Origin: Flavobacterium sp. RSP15
Lineage (GTDB): Bacteria > Bacteroidota > Bacteroidia > Flavobacteriales > Flavobacteriaceae
DNA length: 64,000 bases
Direction of reading: 5' to 3'
Assembly: GCF_003968755.1 (NCBI RefSeq)
Contig: NZ_RYDL01000002.1
Coordinates: 1 to 64,000 of the forward strand
Position 1 is the stretch's first letter. The number at the start of each line of letters is the position of its first letter. A model generated the notes under the pieces. It was not told the DNA's origin and searched no databases. It was given only the letters and a program-made list of their open reading frames with translations. Positions 19,203 to 25,948 of the stretch are shown piece by piece. The translations under genes and the position numbers were made by a program.

Positions 19203-20969
19203 ATGAAAAAAATAACCACTCTTTTACTTTCCGTAACCACTTCATTATTGCTACTTAATTGTAAATCGGAAGAAAAAAAACAAGACTTTAGCAGTCTGAC
19301 AGAAAATTATTTTGACGACAAAAATGCTATGAATCCTCTGGATGCGACCCAAAGTGGTCAAAACCAATACAACGACCAACTGCAGTTTGAAATGACGGAC
19401 AGTTTTAGAAAATCACAAGAAGCTTTCTTTGACAAATACCAAACTGCCTTAAAAGGATTTGCTATTGAAGACTTATCCGAAGAGGAAAAAAACAGTTACG
19501 AAATCATCAAATGGGAAGTTGAAATCGGGAAAGATTTATTAAAACAACCGACAAATTTGCTGCCGGTACATCAATTTTGGGGAACACATCTAACCATGGG
19601 ACAATTTGCGGGAGGAACCGGTGCACAACCATTTAAGACAGAACAAGATTATACCAATTTCCTAAAAAGAATGGACAAATATGCTGTCTGGATCGATTCA
19701 GCAATGGTGTATATGAAAAAAGGAATGGCAAAAGGGGTTGTTTTACCAAAATCATTAACGGTAAAACTGATTCCACAATTTGCAGAAATGGCTACACCTA
19801 AAATCGAAGACAATTTGTTTTATTCTTCTATAATACTCCTGCCTACTACTTTTCCTGACAGAATCAAAAACGAGTTAACCGCAAAATATACCGCAACCAT
19901 CAACAACAAATTGATTCCGCAATACAAGAAAATGGCCGATTTCCTGAATAAAGAATATCTTCCTGCTTCCAGAGCTACCAGCGGAATAGGAAGTTTGCCT
20001 TTTGGAAAAGAGCTATATGCCACGTATGTAAAACAATGGACCACTACTGATATGACTCCCGAACAAATTCACGAACTGGGATTAAAAGAAGTCGCACGAT
20101 TGAACTCCGAAATGGAAAAGGTAAAAACGCAAGTAGGTTTCAAGGGCACTTTATTAGAATTCTTTGAGGTGGTTAGAAACAAAAAAGAATTAAAACCATT
20201 TACAAAACCAGAAGAGGTTATAGCCAATTTTCAAAGCATTTATACCCGAATCAAACCGAATGTAGATAAATTATTCGCACTCCAACCCAAGACGAAGTTT
20301 GAAATCAGAAGAACAGAAGCCTTTAGAGAAAAAACGGCTAGCGCCGAGTACAATCAAGGAACTGCTGATGGTTCGCGCCCAGGCATTTTCTATGTTCCGA
20401 TACCTGATGTAGCGAATTATAATATGTACGGCGATGAAGATTTGTTTTTGCATGAAGCCGTTCCTGGACACCATTTCCAAATATCCTTGCAGCAGGAAAA
20501 CGAAAATCTTCCTGACTTCAGAAAATTCAATTGGTTTGGCGCTTATGGTGAGGGTTGGGCTTTGTACACGGAAAGCTTAGGAAAAGAACTGGGATTGTAT
20601 CAAGATCCGTATCAATATTTTGGAATGCTGGGCAATGAAATGCACCGCGCAGTGCGACTAGTAGTTGACACTGGACTGCACTCCAAAGGCTGGACTAGAG
20701 CGCAAGCCATCCAATATTCATTAGCAAATGAGGCCGAAAGTGAAGCTAGTATTATTCCAGAAATAGAGCGGTATATGGCCATCCCTGGACAGGCTTTATC
20801 CTATAAAATTGGTCAGTTGAAGATTCTAGAATTACGTAAAAAAGCCGAAACAAAAATGGGTGCTAAATTTGATATTAAAAAATTCCATGAAAAAGTATTG
20901 GAATCCGGTGTAATGCCTTTAGCGATATTAGAAAATAAAATTAATGCTTGGATACCTAAATCTAACTAA
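19203..20969 (+). CDS. DUF885 family putative metallopeptidase lipoprotein
   Basis: A 588-residue protein with a lipoprotein signal peptide (lipobox LLNC, Cys about residue 20), so it is anchored in the periplasm or outer membrane. The DUF885 signature HEAVPGHHFQ (H417, E418) and the downstream GEGWALYTESLGKE segment resemble a zinc HExxH-type peptidase site. The enzymatic role is inferred from that motif, not shown. A TACATTTG box lies at 19145-19152. The neighbouring M3 peptidase, also exported, suggests a shared part in peptide turnover, but the two are divergent, not an operon. Confidence 0.88.
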   Translation: MKKITTLLLSVTTSLLLLNCKSEEKKQDFSSLTENYFDDKNAMNPLDATQSGQNQYNDQLQFEMTDSFRKSQEAFFDKYQTALKGFAIEDLSEEEKNSYEIIKWEVEIGKDLLKQPTNLLPVHQFWGTHLTMGQFAGGTGAQPFKTEQDYTNFLKRMDKYAVWIDSAMVYMKKGMAKGVVLPKSLTVKLIPQFAEMATPKIEDNLFYSSIILLPTTFPDRIKNELTAKYTATINNKLIPQYKKMADFLNKEYLPASRATSGIGSLPFGKELYATYVKQWTTTDMTPEQIHELGLKEVARLNSEMEKVKTQVGFKGTLLEFFEVVRNKKELKPFTKPEEVIANFQSIYTRIKPNVDKLFALQPKTKFEIRRTEAFREKTASAEYNQGTADGSRPGIFYVPIPDVANYNMYGDEDLFLHEAVPGHHFQISLQQENENLPDFRKFNWFGAYGEGWALYTESLGKELGLYQDPYQYFGMLGNEMHRAVRLVVDTGLHSKGWTRAQAIQYSLANEAESEASIIPEIERYMAIPGQALSYKIGQLKILELRKKAETKMGAKFDIKKFHEKVLESGVMPLAILENKINAWIPKSN

Positions 20970-20970
20970 A

Positions 20971-21048
20971 ATGAAAAAAATAACCGTTAACGTCTTATTC
21001 CTGTTCTGCATTGTTTTAAATAGCTATTCTCAAGCATACTTCAATTAA
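20971..21048 (+). pseudogene. Orphan signal peptide (remnant of an exported protein gene)
   Basis: An ATG one base after the DUF885 stop opens a 25-codon frame. It reads as a complete type I signal peptide (basic start MKK, hydrophobic VLFLFCIVLN, SYSQA cleavage region), then AYFN and a stop. No mature domain follows in any frame before the next terminator. The first 15 bases are identical to the start of the DUF885 gene. The likeliest explanation is a decayed or deleted downstream gene; a functional small exported peptide cannot be excluded. Confidence 0.45.
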
Positions 21049-21097
21049 CAACCAAAACTAACCTGACAAAACTGCTTCTCAATTAATCTTTAGGCAC

Positions 21098-21135
21098 AAA
21101 AAAAGTTATTCTGTTTTATGGATGTAGCTTTTTTT
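21098..21135 (+). terminator. Terminator after the DUF885 gene
   Basis: AAAAAAAGTTA (21098-21108) pairs with TAGCTTTTTTT (21125-21135) with one G-T pair, ending in a T run. Confidence 0.6.
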
Positions 21136-21155
21136 GGCTTTTTTGCCTGCCGTCG

Positions 21156-21273
21156 TTTGTGGGCACAGAATACAATTCTGCGCTAACGATTGTGGGTATC
21201 TGAGCGAACGGGGAACGGGGTTCAACTAATTGAAGTATTTGATTATGGGCACGAGCGGGACGCTCGCGCTAGC
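21156..21273. repeat. Two copies of a hairpin element GGGCA-[6-bp stem, 3-base loop]-CGCTA
   Basis: Copy 1: GGGCA (21161-21165), stem CAGAAT/ATTCTG with loop ACA, CGCTA (21181-21185). Copy 2: GGGCA (21247-21251), stem CGAGCG/CGCTCG with loop GGA, CGCTA (21267-21271). Flanks, stem length and loop length are identical while all the stem bases except the first differ and still pair. The copies are 86 bases apart, and the second one abuts the broken end of moaA. Confidence 0.7.
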
Positions 21274-21448
21274 TGGCGATTGCTTGAATTTCGTCAGTCG
21301 TCATCAGGCCCGCTTTTGGAGGTACTACAATTCCATCATCTGGCATGCAATAGGCACAACGCAAATTGCATTTCTCAATTAGAGAAATACGCAAATAGTT
21401 GTGTTTACGTTCAAAATCATTCGATAAAACAGCGTTATTTGGCGTCAT
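21269..21448 (-). pseudogene. moaA: moaA remnant: first 59 codons of GTP 3',8-cyclase
   Basis: On the minus strand an ATG at 21448 opens MTPNNAVLSNDFERKH, continuing YLRISLIEKCNLRCAYCMP. This includes the radical-SAM cluster CxxxCxxC (C27, C31, C34), typical of MoaA, which makes the first intermediate of molybdopterin from GTP. The frame ends at a TAG (21271-21269) after 59 residues instead of about 330. The rest of the gene is absent, and the sequence beyond the break is the hairpin repeat element. The start overlaps the end of moaC-moaB by 14 bases, the arrangement of a once-coupled operon. No SAM-binding barrel or C-terminal 4Fe-4S cluster remains, so it cannot be active. Confidence 0.85.
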
Positions 21449-22349
21449 GATTATTGCCTTTTAAAACATGAAAAACATGCAGCACATGAGGAAATATCGC
21501 ATCCATAGATTCCTTTGCGCCATTGGTTGAACCTGGCAAAGCCAATACCAACGAATTCCCTAAAGTTCCCGCGACTGTTCTGGAAAGCATGGAATACGGC
21601 ATGCGTTGTTGTCCATAATTGCGAATGGCCTCCTCAATTCCCGGAATTCGGGTTTCTAATAAAGGTTCCAGTGCTTGCGGGGTAACATCTCTTGGCGAAA
21701 GCCCGGTTCCTCCTGTAAAAATGATCAATTGATTTTCTTTGGCAAAAGCTTTAGTCCGCTCCTGAATCACATCAATTTCATCCGGTATGATTTCGTAATG
21801 CGTCGTTTCTACTCCGTTAATTCCCAGTTTTTCAACGATTATTTTTCCGGAACGATCTTGCTTATCTCCCGAAAAAATAGAATCGGAACAAACGAAAACC
21901 GCCGCTTTGATGGCTGATGGAAATCTGTTTTTGAAAGAAGATTTTCCGCCCTCCTTACTAATTAATTTAATGGTTGAAATCTCGATATTTTTATCAATTG
22001 GTTTCAGCATGTCATACATTGTAAGCGCCACAATCGAAGCACCGTGCATCGCCTCTACCTCAACTCCGGTTTTGTAAACCGTTTTCACGTTGAAAATAAT
22101 ATCAATGCGTAATTCGTTAATTTCATATTCCACCGATGTAAATTCAATTGGAATAGGATGGCAATCCGGAATGGATAAATGCGTGTTTTTTACGGCAAAC
22201 AAACCAGCCGTTTTAGCCATTTCCAGCACGTTTCCTTTGGGAACCAGATTATTTATAACGGCGTCAATTGTGGCTTGAAGACTCACAATTACTGTGGCCT
22301 TTGCGGTTGCTGTACGAAGCGTACTTATTTTATGTGTGATATCAACCAT
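21435..22349 (-). CDS. Bifunctional molybdenum cofactor protein MoaC-MoaB/MogA fusion
   Basis: A 304-residue fusion. Residues 1-145 are MoaC (cyclic pyranopterin monophosphate synthase: IPDCHPIPIEF substrate loop, KTGVEVEAMHGASIVALTMYDMLKP). Residues 150-300 are a MoaB/MogA-type domain (adenylyl transfer to molybdopterin: FTGGTGLSPRDVTPQALEPLL, the GTLGNSLVLALPGS loop). Both domains are full length and show no damage. Fusion of these steps is known in Bacteroidota. It lies in a minus-strand series cobA, moaC-moaB, moaA, but its two Moco partners in this window are truncated, so it may be orphaned unless other moa genes exist elsewhere. Confidence 0.92.
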   Translation of the reverse strand: MVDITHKISTLRTATAKATVIVSLQATIDAVINNLVPKGNVLEMAKTAGLFAVKNTHLSIPDCHPIPIEFTSVEYEINELRIDIIFNVKTVYKTGVEVEAMHGASIVALTMYDMLKPIDKNIEISTIKLISKEGGKSSFKNRFPSAIKAAVFVCSDSIFSGDKQDRSGKIIVEKLGINGVETTHYEIIPDEIDVIQERTKAFAKENQLIIFTGGTGLSPRDVTPQALEPLLETRIPGIEEAIRNYGQQRMPYSMLSRTVAGTLGNSLVLALPGSTNGAKESMDAIFPHVLHVFHVLKGNNHDAK

Positions 22350-22481
22350 TTTTTTTAAATGTTTAAAGTTTCAGGTTAAATCTGATAACGACTAATTATA
22401 GGAACTACGAGCTACTTTTTAATTATTTTTGTACTTTAAAATGTTTAAGACAATCATTAAAGACAATCGCTATCGACAACG

Positions 22482-22528
22482 GACTTTATGACTTTAGCCT
22501 TTAAGACCTTCGACTCGGTTACTTTATG
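22482..22528 (+). repeat. Degenerate tandem repeat, unit about GACTTTA
   Basis: The spacer between cobA and moaC-moaB holds successive GACTTTAT, GACTTTAG, CCTTTAA, GACCTTC, GACTCGG, ACTTTAT. Just before it a diverged copy pair (AAGACAATC twice, 22447-22469) is seen. It does not look coding. It probably arose by slippage. Confidence 0.4.
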
Positions 22529-22537
22529 ATATTTATA

Positions 22538-23365
22538 CTACAACCTATTTCTATTCTCCGTAAAAGTACTGTTTTCAGCTACTTCTTTATCAGAAACAGG
22601 TATATCTTCTACTTTCTTCTCTTGAAAATAAGCCGTTAGTTTTGAAGCATTTCGCACTACTTCTCCAATGACAATAATTGCAGGTGATGAAAGTTGGTGT
22701 TCGTGAACCAATTTCACAATAGAATTGATGGTTCCCACCACTTTTTTCTCCGAGTCTTTTGTTCCGTTCTGAATGATGGCAACCGGTAAATCATCGGCTC
22801 TGTTGTTTTGATAAATCGAAATAATTTCGTCTAATTTATTCATTCCCATCAAAATAACCACCGTTGCGGCGGATTGCGATGCCAAAGCCACATCTTTAGA
22901 TAATTTATGATTCGAAGTAGTTCCGGTGATTACCCAGAAACTTTCGGCAATTTTTCGCTGTGTCAAACTGATTCCGTTAGACGCCGGGACACCTAAAGCC
23001 GATGAAATTCCGGGAACAATTGCGGTTTCCAAATCAAATTTTTCAGCATATTCAATCTCTTCGCTTCCTCTTCCAAAAACAAATGGATCGCCGCCTTTCA
23101 ACCGGACGACATGACCAAACCGTTTTGCCATCGATACAATCAACTCATTAATTTGATCTTGACTGTAGGCGTGACAACCAAAACGTTTCCCCACAAAAAT
23201 AATTTCGGCATTCGACGCATATTGCAACAATTCTTCATTTACAAGGGCATCATACAAAACAACAGCGGCACTTTCTAATACTTTGATCGCTTTCAAAGTA
23301 ATTAACTCTGCATCTCCGGGACCTGCCCCTACGATTGTCAATTTTGGTGTATTGGAATTTTTCAT
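22538..23365 (-). CDS. cobA: Uroporphyrinogen-III C-methyltransferase (SUMT)
   Basis: A 275-residue SAM-dependent enzyme that methylates uroporphyrinogen III at C2 and C7 to precorrin-2, feeding siroheme or corrin synthesis. The tetrapyrrole-methylase motifs are intact: VGAGPGDAELITLKA at the N-terminus, VVLYDALV, RLKGGDPFVFGRGSEE, IVPGISSALGVPA with the following LTQRK, and the FWVITGT strand. A short C-terminal extension of about 25 residues (polar, acidic) goes beyond the usual length. It overlaps the mobA remnant by 4 bases (ATGA) and precedes moaC-moaB. This setting is typical of nitrate/nitrite assimilation clusters, where siroheme serves nitrite reductase, but no reductase gene is in the window. 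Confidence 0.93.
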   Translation of the reverse strand: MKNSNTPKLTIVGAGPGDAELITLKAIKVLESAAVVLYDALVNEELLQYASNAEIIFVGKRFGCHAYSQDQINELIVSMAKRFGHVVRLKGGDPFVFGRGSEEIEYAEKFDLETAIVPGISSALGVPASNGISLTQRKIAESFWVITGTTSNHKLSKDVALASQSAATVVILMGMNKLDEIISIYQNNRADDLPVAIIQNGTKDSEKKVVGTINSIVKLVHEHQLSSPAIIVIGEVVRNASKLTAYFQEKKVEDIPVSDKEVAENSTFTENRNRL

Positions 23366-23598
23366 TTTAACTGGGATAAATTGGTATTCAATTCGTTCAA
23401 CTCGGCAACAGCATTTATATTTTTAAACACCTGTCGTTTTTCATTCGGAATTGGAATCAATTGGTGTTGTACCGATGCAATTGAGCGTGTCATTTTCAAA
23501 TCATTTTCATCAATTGCCTTTTTTAAAACTGGCAGTATTCGTTTCGAATTGATTCCGATCAAAGGATGCATCCGATTTGCCTCTTCAAAAGCAGTTTT
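23362..23598 (-). pseudogene. mobA: mobA remnant: C-terminal ~78 codons of molybdenum cofactor guanylyltransferase
   Basis: An open frame from 23598 to 23362 (KTAFEEANRMHPLIGI, then LPVLKKAI and ending VFKNINAVAELNEL) resembles the last third of MobA. There the HPL-G-Y/N-S, LP-L and F-N-IN-EL segments are conserved. A TAA lies directly upstream in frame (minus strand, just beyond 23598), and the catalytic N-terminal half with the LAGGxSxRxG loop is missing. The internal ATG at 23571 could still start a 69-residue peptide, but it would lack the nucleotide-binding site. It overlaps cobA by 4 bases, showing that it was once the gene before it. Confidence 0.7.
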
Positions 23599-24390
23599 TT
23601 ATTTATGACAAATAAATTATATTTATACAAAAAGACAAAAATTATATTAAAATCCTAGTCGTTTTATCGTTTTAGTTAAAAAATAAAAATAATTCAAGAT
23701 ACAGTCAATATGTGATTATTAAGCAAAAAACCTATTATATCATCGTTTATTAAGATAATTAACTGCATATAAAACAGAATAATATAAAAATATATCTTAT
23801 TTTTTACATAATTCGTTTTTTGTATAATTGCTAATTTACTATATTTTTGTAAAATTTATATACACTCGAACCTTTTCCTATTGAATATACCCAGAATACA
23901 ACCACACACAAACAGCTTAAGCACCGTCAGCAATACAAAAAACAGAAAGAAGCTAATAAATTCTATCTGAAAAGTATTTATAAAACAACCCCTGCATTTC
24001 CCTTATTTCTCTTTTTTTAATACAACAAGAACATTCCTAATGTAAAAGATCATATTGATTTTAAAACAAGTTGAGAATCGTGCTGTTCCGGCTAAACCAA
24101 TCGCGGTTAAATTCCTAAAAAAAAAAAATATAAGTAAAAATTAATTTTAATGATTGATTTTAGTGCTTTAACTGAAGATACTTCATCAAAACACCAATCC
24201 TTTTTCGTTCCTGTCAGACTTATATAAACCACAAACGGACTTATCCATTCCTGTACATTAAAAGTCTTTAATTTATATAAAACTATAGCATTTAACTTAA
24301 ATATATACCATATGTTTTTATACCAAATATAAAATTGGACTTTAGCATTGTTGCAAGAATATTTTTTAACACCTTAAATTCTAATTTATT
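23599..24390. other. Long AT-rich intergenic region, 792 bases
   Basis: No credible gene. It contains a promoter at 23820-23849, part of a 36-base element repeated at 27968. A small GC-richer patch (24075-24113) has a minus-strand translation NLTAIGLAGTARF that faintly recalls the MobA N-terminus. If the promoter drives the downstream porin gene, the transcript has an untranslated leader of about 530 bases. Confidence 0.55.
23820..23849 (+). promoter_or_regulatory. Promoter far upstream of the first porin gene
   Basis: TTG (23820-23822), 19 bases, TATTTTTG (23842-23849), an exact fit. The surrounding 36 bases (23827-23862) match 27968-28003 at 32 positions. Confidence 0.6.
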
Positions 24391-25629
24391 ATGAAAAAAA
24401 CGTATTTGATAGCTTTCCTACTGCTCCTCTTTTTAAAAGGTTTTTCACAAGGTTCTCCGGATTATGGAGCTGGGATGAAATTTGATTTAAATGACGAAGG
24501 AACAAAATATCTAAGGGTGATTTCCTGGGCTCAAATTTGGTCACAATACAATTCGGATCGCCCTTTAGATGCCAATGGAAACCAACAAGGCGATATCGAT
24601 TTTAGCGTTAGGAGATCCAGAGTATTATTGTTAGCACAAATTAATAAAGACTTTCTGATAGTCACCCATGTTGGATTGAATAGTTTAAATGCTAATTCAA
24701 TGACTCCAACCGGACTTGGTGATGGCTCACAATTTTTTCTTCATGATGCATGGGCACAATACAGTTTGGGCGCAAATAATGCCGTGGGCGCAGGGCTGCA
24801 TTATTGGAACGGAATCTCCAGAATGAACAACCAAGGAACTTTAAACTTAATGACCTTAGACAATACGCGTCAAGGCTGGGCTACGCTGGGTTTATCGGAT
24901 CAATTTGCTAGACATATTGGGGTTTATGCAAAAGGAACCGTTGGAAAGTTACAGTATCGCGTTTCTGTGAATGAAGCCTCAAATAATAATTTAGAACAAT
25001 TAGTTGTGCCTACTAATGGCGGAGCCGCTACCTATACAGGCAGAAGGTTATTGGGTTCAAAAGCTGCGGGAAAAACCTTTGCCGGTTATTTTGAATACAG
25101 CCTTTTTGATACCGAAAGCAATGTTTTGCCCTATAAAGTAGGATCCTATTTAGGAACACAAAAAGTATTTAATATTGGAGCCGGATTTTTTTCCCATCCT
25201 AATGGTGCAGTCGTAGCGGATGCTTCGGGAAATATAAGTGGTGAAAATGTAAACATTTTTGCTCTGGATGCTTTTTACGATGTCCCAGTTGGCACTAAAG
25301 GAGGAGCCATAACCGCTTATGGTATGTTTCAAAAAACAGATTATGGCAAAAATTTTAGATTAGGAACTACATACGAAACTGGCTCTCTAGTTCACGGTCA
25401 TTTAGGGTATGTTATTCCGGGAGAATCTAAAAACCGTATCCAGCCGTATGTATCTTATGACAATCGTCAAATTGATGTTTTAGATGATTCTGCAAATCAA
25501 TTTGGAATTGGCGCCAATGCTTATTTCAGTGGCCATAATTCAAAATTAACGTTAGAATTTCAATCTCTGAAATATGCTACGTTCAACACCATCAATACAA
25601 TTACATTACAAGCCATGATCTATTTATAA
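24391..25629 (+). CDS. Outer-membrane beta-barrel porin, first paralogue
   Basis: A 412-residue exported protein: signal peptide with cut near GFSQ (residue about 20), then a beta-rich sequence with alternating aromatic and polar residues. It ends in LQAMIYL, a typical C-terminal beta-strand for barrel assembly. It starts SPDYGAGMKFDLNDEGTKYLRVISWAQIW, closely matching the porin at 28527 (STDYGAGLKFNLNEDGSKFMRVIAWNQIW), so the two are paralogues. It directly precedes the DUF4212/symporter pair, suggesting it lets the same small acid or solute through the outer membrane. The substrate is inferred from context only. Confidence 0.8.
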   Translation: MKKTYLIAFLLLLFLKGFSQGSPDYGAGMKFDLNDEGTKYLRVISWAQIWSQYNSDRPLDANGNQQGDIDFSVRRSRVLLLAQINKDFLIVTHVGLNSLNANSMTPTGLGDGSQFFLHDAWAQYSLGANNAVGAGLHYWNGISRMNNQGTLNLMTLDNTRQGWATLGLSDQFARHIGVYAKGTVGKLQYRVSVNEASNNNLEQLVVPTNGGAATYTGRRLLGSKAAGKTFAGYFEYSLFDTESNVLPYKVGSYLGTQKVFNIGAGFFSHPNGAVVADASGNISGENVNIFALDAFYDVPVGTKGGAITAYGMFQKTDYGKNFRLGTTYETGSLVHGHLGYVIPGESKNRIQPYVSYDNRQIDVLDDSANQFGIGANAYFSGHNSKLTLEFQSLKYATFNTINTITLQAMIYL

Positions 25630-25651
25630 ATTAATCTATTAAAAAAACAGT

Positions 25652-25909
25652 ATGACAACACAAGAAAACGCAAGCGCCTATTGGAAGGAAAATTTACGAT
25701 ACCTCTTTATTTTACTAGCGATCTGGTTTATCGCTTCTTTTGGAGCAGGAATACTATTTGCAGAACAATTAAACACCATAAAACTGGGTGGATTCCCACT
25801 AGGATTTTGGTTTGCACAGCAAGGTTCCATTTATGTTTTTGTCGTTCTAATTTTTGTCTATGTTCATTTGATGAATAAATTAGACAAGAAATATGGTTAT
25901 GACGAATAG
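25652..25909 (+). CDS. DUF4212 small subunit of a sodium:solute symporter
   Basis: An 85-residue protein with two hydrophobic helices (about 15-35 and 52-74). It has the family features of DUF4212: YWKENLRYL at the start, a short loop with GFPLGFWFAQQGSIYVF, and the MNKLDKKYGYDE tail. In many bacteria this protein is encoded directly before a symporter of the VC_2705 subfamily, as here (39 bases apart), and is believed to be its partner subunit. Probably co-transcribed with the porin 22 bases upstream. Confidence 0.9.
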   Translation: MTTQENASAYWKENLRYLFILLAIWFIASFGAGILFAEQLNTIKLGGFPLGFWFAQQGSIYVFVVLIFVYVHLMNKLDKKYGYDE

Positions 25910-25948
25910 GTTTTTCAGTTTAATTATTTAATCTTAAAATTACTAAAT

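Noticed and set aside
21194-21220. Third, degenerate copy of the GGGCA hairpin repeat
   Set aside because: Only the GTGGG start is shared; no stem forms at the expected spacing.
21190-21450. Plus-strand 86-residue frame over the repeat and moaA remnant
   Set aside because: Antisense to moaA codons with a clear radical-SAM motif; its composition is a by-product of the repeat sequence.
22424-22431. TATTTTTG box on the plus strand between moaC-moaB and cobA
   Set aside because: No plus-strand gene follows and no TTG at the right distance; chance match in AT-rich DNA.
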